DNA from: Deltaproteobacteria bacterium
Lineage (GTDB): Bacteria; Myxococcota; B64-G9
DNA: 8,441 nucleotides
Direction: 5' to 3'
Assembly: GCA_003647095.1 (NCBI GenBank)
Contig: QMME01000161.1
Coordinates: forward strand, 1 to 8,441
Shown here: piece by piece, positions 6,739-8,441 of the stretch
Layout: each line of letters starts with the position of its first letter
How positions within the stretch are numbered: the stretch's first letter is position 1
Position numbers and translations under genes: made by a program
Notes under the pieces: model-generated
What the model saw: only the letters and a program-made list of their open reading frames with translations
What the model was told of the DNA's origin: nothing
Databases searched by the model: none

Positions 6739-7907
6739 GGACGGCCGGGGCAACTCCCCGCATCCAGGGGCGCCAGTGGCCGGCCGGCCTGGTGGCGCTG
6801 GGTTGCCTGGCCGTGCAGATTCCGGGGGGGGTGCCGGCCACGGCCCTGGCCCTGCTGGTCTGGCTGGTCACCCTGCTGCTGGCCGACAGGACGGCCCTGC
6901 GGGCACTGTGGCTGCCGCGTTTCTGGCTGGTGAGCCTGTTGCTGGCATCGTTGAGTGGTCTGCTGCTCGGGCAACACGACGTACGGCTCGGGGGACTCGC
7001 CCTTTCCCGCACCGGCCTGGAAGCGGGGCTATTGATGGTACTGCGGGGCGGGTTCATGTTCGCCCTGGCCTCCTGGGCCAGCCGACGCCTGCGGGAGCCG
7101 GGCGCGCAACGGCTGGCCGAGTGCCTGGGAGCCCGCAGCCTCGGCCAGGCATTTGCCGCCGCGGTGGATCTGCTTCCGGAGTTGCAGCGACTCTTCACAG
7201 CCGACCTGGCGTCGGCCGGCGAAAAGAATGCCCGCGGTCGAGTGCGCCGGTTGGCGCGGGCGTTTTCGGCCCTGTTTTACCACACAGCTTCCCTGGCCGA
7301 GCAGATGTCCCGCCCCGTCGACAACGTATCTCGGCGGTCGCCGCTCGTCCGGCCGCGCCTGGTGGCCGTGGTGGGAAGTCCGGGAAGCGGCAAGACCACT
7401 TCCCTGCTGGCGCTGGCCAGCAGCTTGCGACGCCGCGGGATCACGGTGGGGGGAGTGGTCCAGCCGGCGCAGTACCGGCAGGGCCGTAAGACCGGCTACC
7501 GGCTGCGCGATATCGCCAGTGGCGAAGAGATCGATTTCGCCCGCCGCAGTTCCGCGGCGGGAGAGCAGGGGCTGCCCTTCCGCTTCGACCCGGCCGGCTG
7601 GGAGTGGTCGCGAGACCGCCTGCGGCGGCAGTCCCGGCGGGCCCGGGTGCTGCTGGTAGATGAACTGGGCCTGCTCGAGGCCGGCGGCGGCGGCCACCTC
7701 CAGGCCCTGCTATCCCTGGGTGCCGCGAACCGGGCCGATGTCTGGCTGCTGGCGGTTCGTGCCGACTGCGCGGAGGTGCTGGGACGCATGCTGGGGGGCT
7801 TCGACGCCATGCTTCAGCCGGGCTGCGACCCGGAGCATGTGCTGCGGCAGATCATCCTGGCGGACGGCGGGCAGGCGGGCAACTGCGCGGGAAGAGCAAA
7901 GGCATGA
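6735..7907 (+). CDS. EcfT/CbiQ-like membrane domain fused to THEP1-like P-loop NTPase
   Basis: A 390-residue two-domain protein. Residues about 15-115 contain four or so membrane segments. Residues about 117-193 resemble the cytoplasmic coupling helices of EcfT/CbiQ: RRLREPGAQRLAECLG, then LPELQRLF, and VRRLARAFSALFYHTASLAEQMSR, which matches the usual late Ala-rich helix but lacks its typical ARG end. Residues 208-390 form a P-loop domain with Walker A GSPGSGKTT (214-222), RRRGITVGGVVQP (233-245), KTGYRLRDIASGEE (253-266) and Walker B VLLVDELGLLE (306-316). This order and the GGVVQP and GYRLRD elements fit the THEP1/NTPase_1 family of nucleoside triphosphatases. No ABC signature (LSGGQ) or H-loop is present, so it is not an ABC ATPase. 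The inferred role is membrane coupling plus NTP hydrolysis for the neighbouring S-like protein. The domain calls are fairly firm; the joint function is inference. Confidence 0.78.
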   Translation: MRTAGATPRIQGRQWPAGLVALGCLAVQIPGGVPATALALLVWLVTLLLADRTALRALWLPRFWLVSLLLASLSGLLLGQHDVRLGGLALSRTGLEAGLLMVLRGGFMFALASWASRRLREPGAQRLAECLGARSLGQAFAAAVDLLPELQRLFTADLASAGEKNARGRVRRLARAFSALFYHTASLAEQMSRPVDNVSRRSPLVRPRLVAVVGSPGSGKTTSLLALASSLRRRGITVGGVVQPAQYRQGRKTGYRLRDIASGEEIDFARRSSAAGEQGLPFRFDPAGWEWSRDRLRRQSRRARVLLVDELGLLEAGGGGHLQALLSLGAANRADVWLLAVRADCAEVLGRMLGGFDAMLQPGCDPEHVLRQIILADGGQAGNCAGRAKA

Positions 7908-8441
7908 GGACAACCTGGCTGGCTGTTATCCTGCTGGGGGAGGCGCTGCTGGCCGGTGCCGCTCCGGCCAGCGACCAGCAGCAACGGCAGCAATCTACCG
8001 CCGGGAGCCGGGAGCGGAGCGACACCAGAGACAGACACCGGCAGAAGCGCAGCCGGCACCGGGAGGCCGAGCAAGCCCCGGAAGAGATCGTCGTCCTGGG
8101 CCGGCGCCCGGCCCCCGGGGTGGGTCTGGTGCGCATCGACCAGGAAGAGATCGAAAGGCGTGGCAACCAGACCACCGCCGGCCTGCTGGAAGACGAACCG
8201 GCCATCAACCTGACTCGCAACAGCCGGGGCGAACGCCTGTTTTCCCTGCGCGGCTTCAACCAGCGCCAGGTGCTGGTGCTCATCGACGGCGTGCCGGCCG
8301 TGCAGCCCTATGACGGCCTGCTCAACCTGGACATGTTGCCGGCCTGGTCGCTGGAGCGGGTCACCATCGTCAAGAGCCCCGGCAGCACCTGCTACGGTCC
8401 CAACGGCCTGGGGGGCGCGGTCAACATCGTCACCCGCCGGC
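7904..8441 (+). CDS. TonB-dependent outer-membrane receptor, N-terminal part
   Basis: 179 residues to the right edge, no stop, so only the signal, TonB box and most of the plug are seen. The signal peptide spans about residues 1-22 (LLAGAAPA, then SDQ). An unusual Gln/Arg/His/Ser-rich hydrophilic stretch (25-57) precedes a TonB box EIVVL (61-65). The plug domain then shows LVRIDQEEIERRG, FSLRGFNQRQVLVLIDGVP, LERVTIVKSPGSTCYG and GGAVNIVTRR, close to the BtuB/siderophore-receptor pattern; Cys occupies the position usually held by a small residue before YG. Such receptors import scarce ligands (cobalamin, metal chelates, haem) across the outer membrane using TonB. The ATG overlaps the stop of the EcfT-NTPase gene by 4 bases (ATGA), so the receptor is translationally coupled to that importer. 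The substrate cannot be told from the plug alone. Confidence 0.93.
   Translation, partial: MRTTWLAVILLGEALLAGAAPASDQQQRQQSTAGSRERSDTRDRHRQKRSRHREAEQAPEEIVVLGRRPAPGVGLVRIDQEEIERRGNQTTAGLLEDEPAINLTRNSRGERLFSLRGFNQRQVLVLIDGVPAVQPYDGLLNLDMLPAWSLERVTIVKSPGSTCYGPNGLGGAVNIVTRR

Noticed and set aside
7356..7700. NTPase domain as the missing ZnuC ATPase
   Set aside because: No LSGGQ signature, Q-loop/H-loop layout or D-loop; motif order matches THEP1-type NTPases.

Overview
The window comes from a high-GC (roughly two-thirds G+C by eye) Gram-negative bacterium. Evidence for this is two outer-membrane beta-barrel proteins (one a TonB-dependent receptor), a lipoprotein, dense coding and very short or overlapping gene junctions. 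A proteobacterium (gamma- or delta-/myxobacterial-like) is the best guess, but the sequence alone does not settle the lineage. No mobile element, CRISPR array, tRNA or rRNA is visible.

Layout. At the left, on the minus strand and running off the edge, is a lipoprotein with a glycoside hydrolase family 53-like (endo-beta-1,4-galactanase) domain. A 238-base divergent intergenic region (1148-1385) follows. It holds a good sigma70-type promoter for the rightward genes and an 11-base inverted repeat whose two arms sit near the candidate promoters on each strand. All remaining genes read rightward: a small His/Cys-containing membrane-anchored protein (1386-1808), a porin-like outer-membrane protein (1918-3189), a ZnuA-like metal-binding protein (3203-4261), a ZnuB-like permease with an unusual soluble C-terminal extension (4263-5555), and a Fur/Zur-family repressor (5643-6092). 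Then come an S-component-like integral membrane protein (6094-6738), a fusion of an EcfT/CbiQ-like membrane domain to a THEP1-like P-loop NTPase (6735-7907), and the N-terminal part of a TonB-dependent receptor (7904 to the right edge).

How they work together. The first half of the rightward block looks like a zinc (or similar divalent metal) acquisition locus: outer-membrane pore, periplasmic binding protein and inner-membrane permease. The ATPase gene (znuC) that normally accompanies these is absent. A Fur-family regulator follows, with a perfect 6-5-6 palindrome just upstream that is a candidate autoregulatory operator.

The second half is the most interesting part. Four tightly coupled genes (1-base gap, then two 4-base GTGA/ATGA overlaps) link the metal-type repressor to an apparent ECF-like importer whose energising domain is a THEP1-type NTPase fused to the T-component instead of an ABC ATPase, and to a TonB-dependent receptor. 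I infer a complete envelope-spanning uptake route, probably metal-regulated, of a type I do not recognise as described. Its substrate and the THEP1-ECF coupling are inference.
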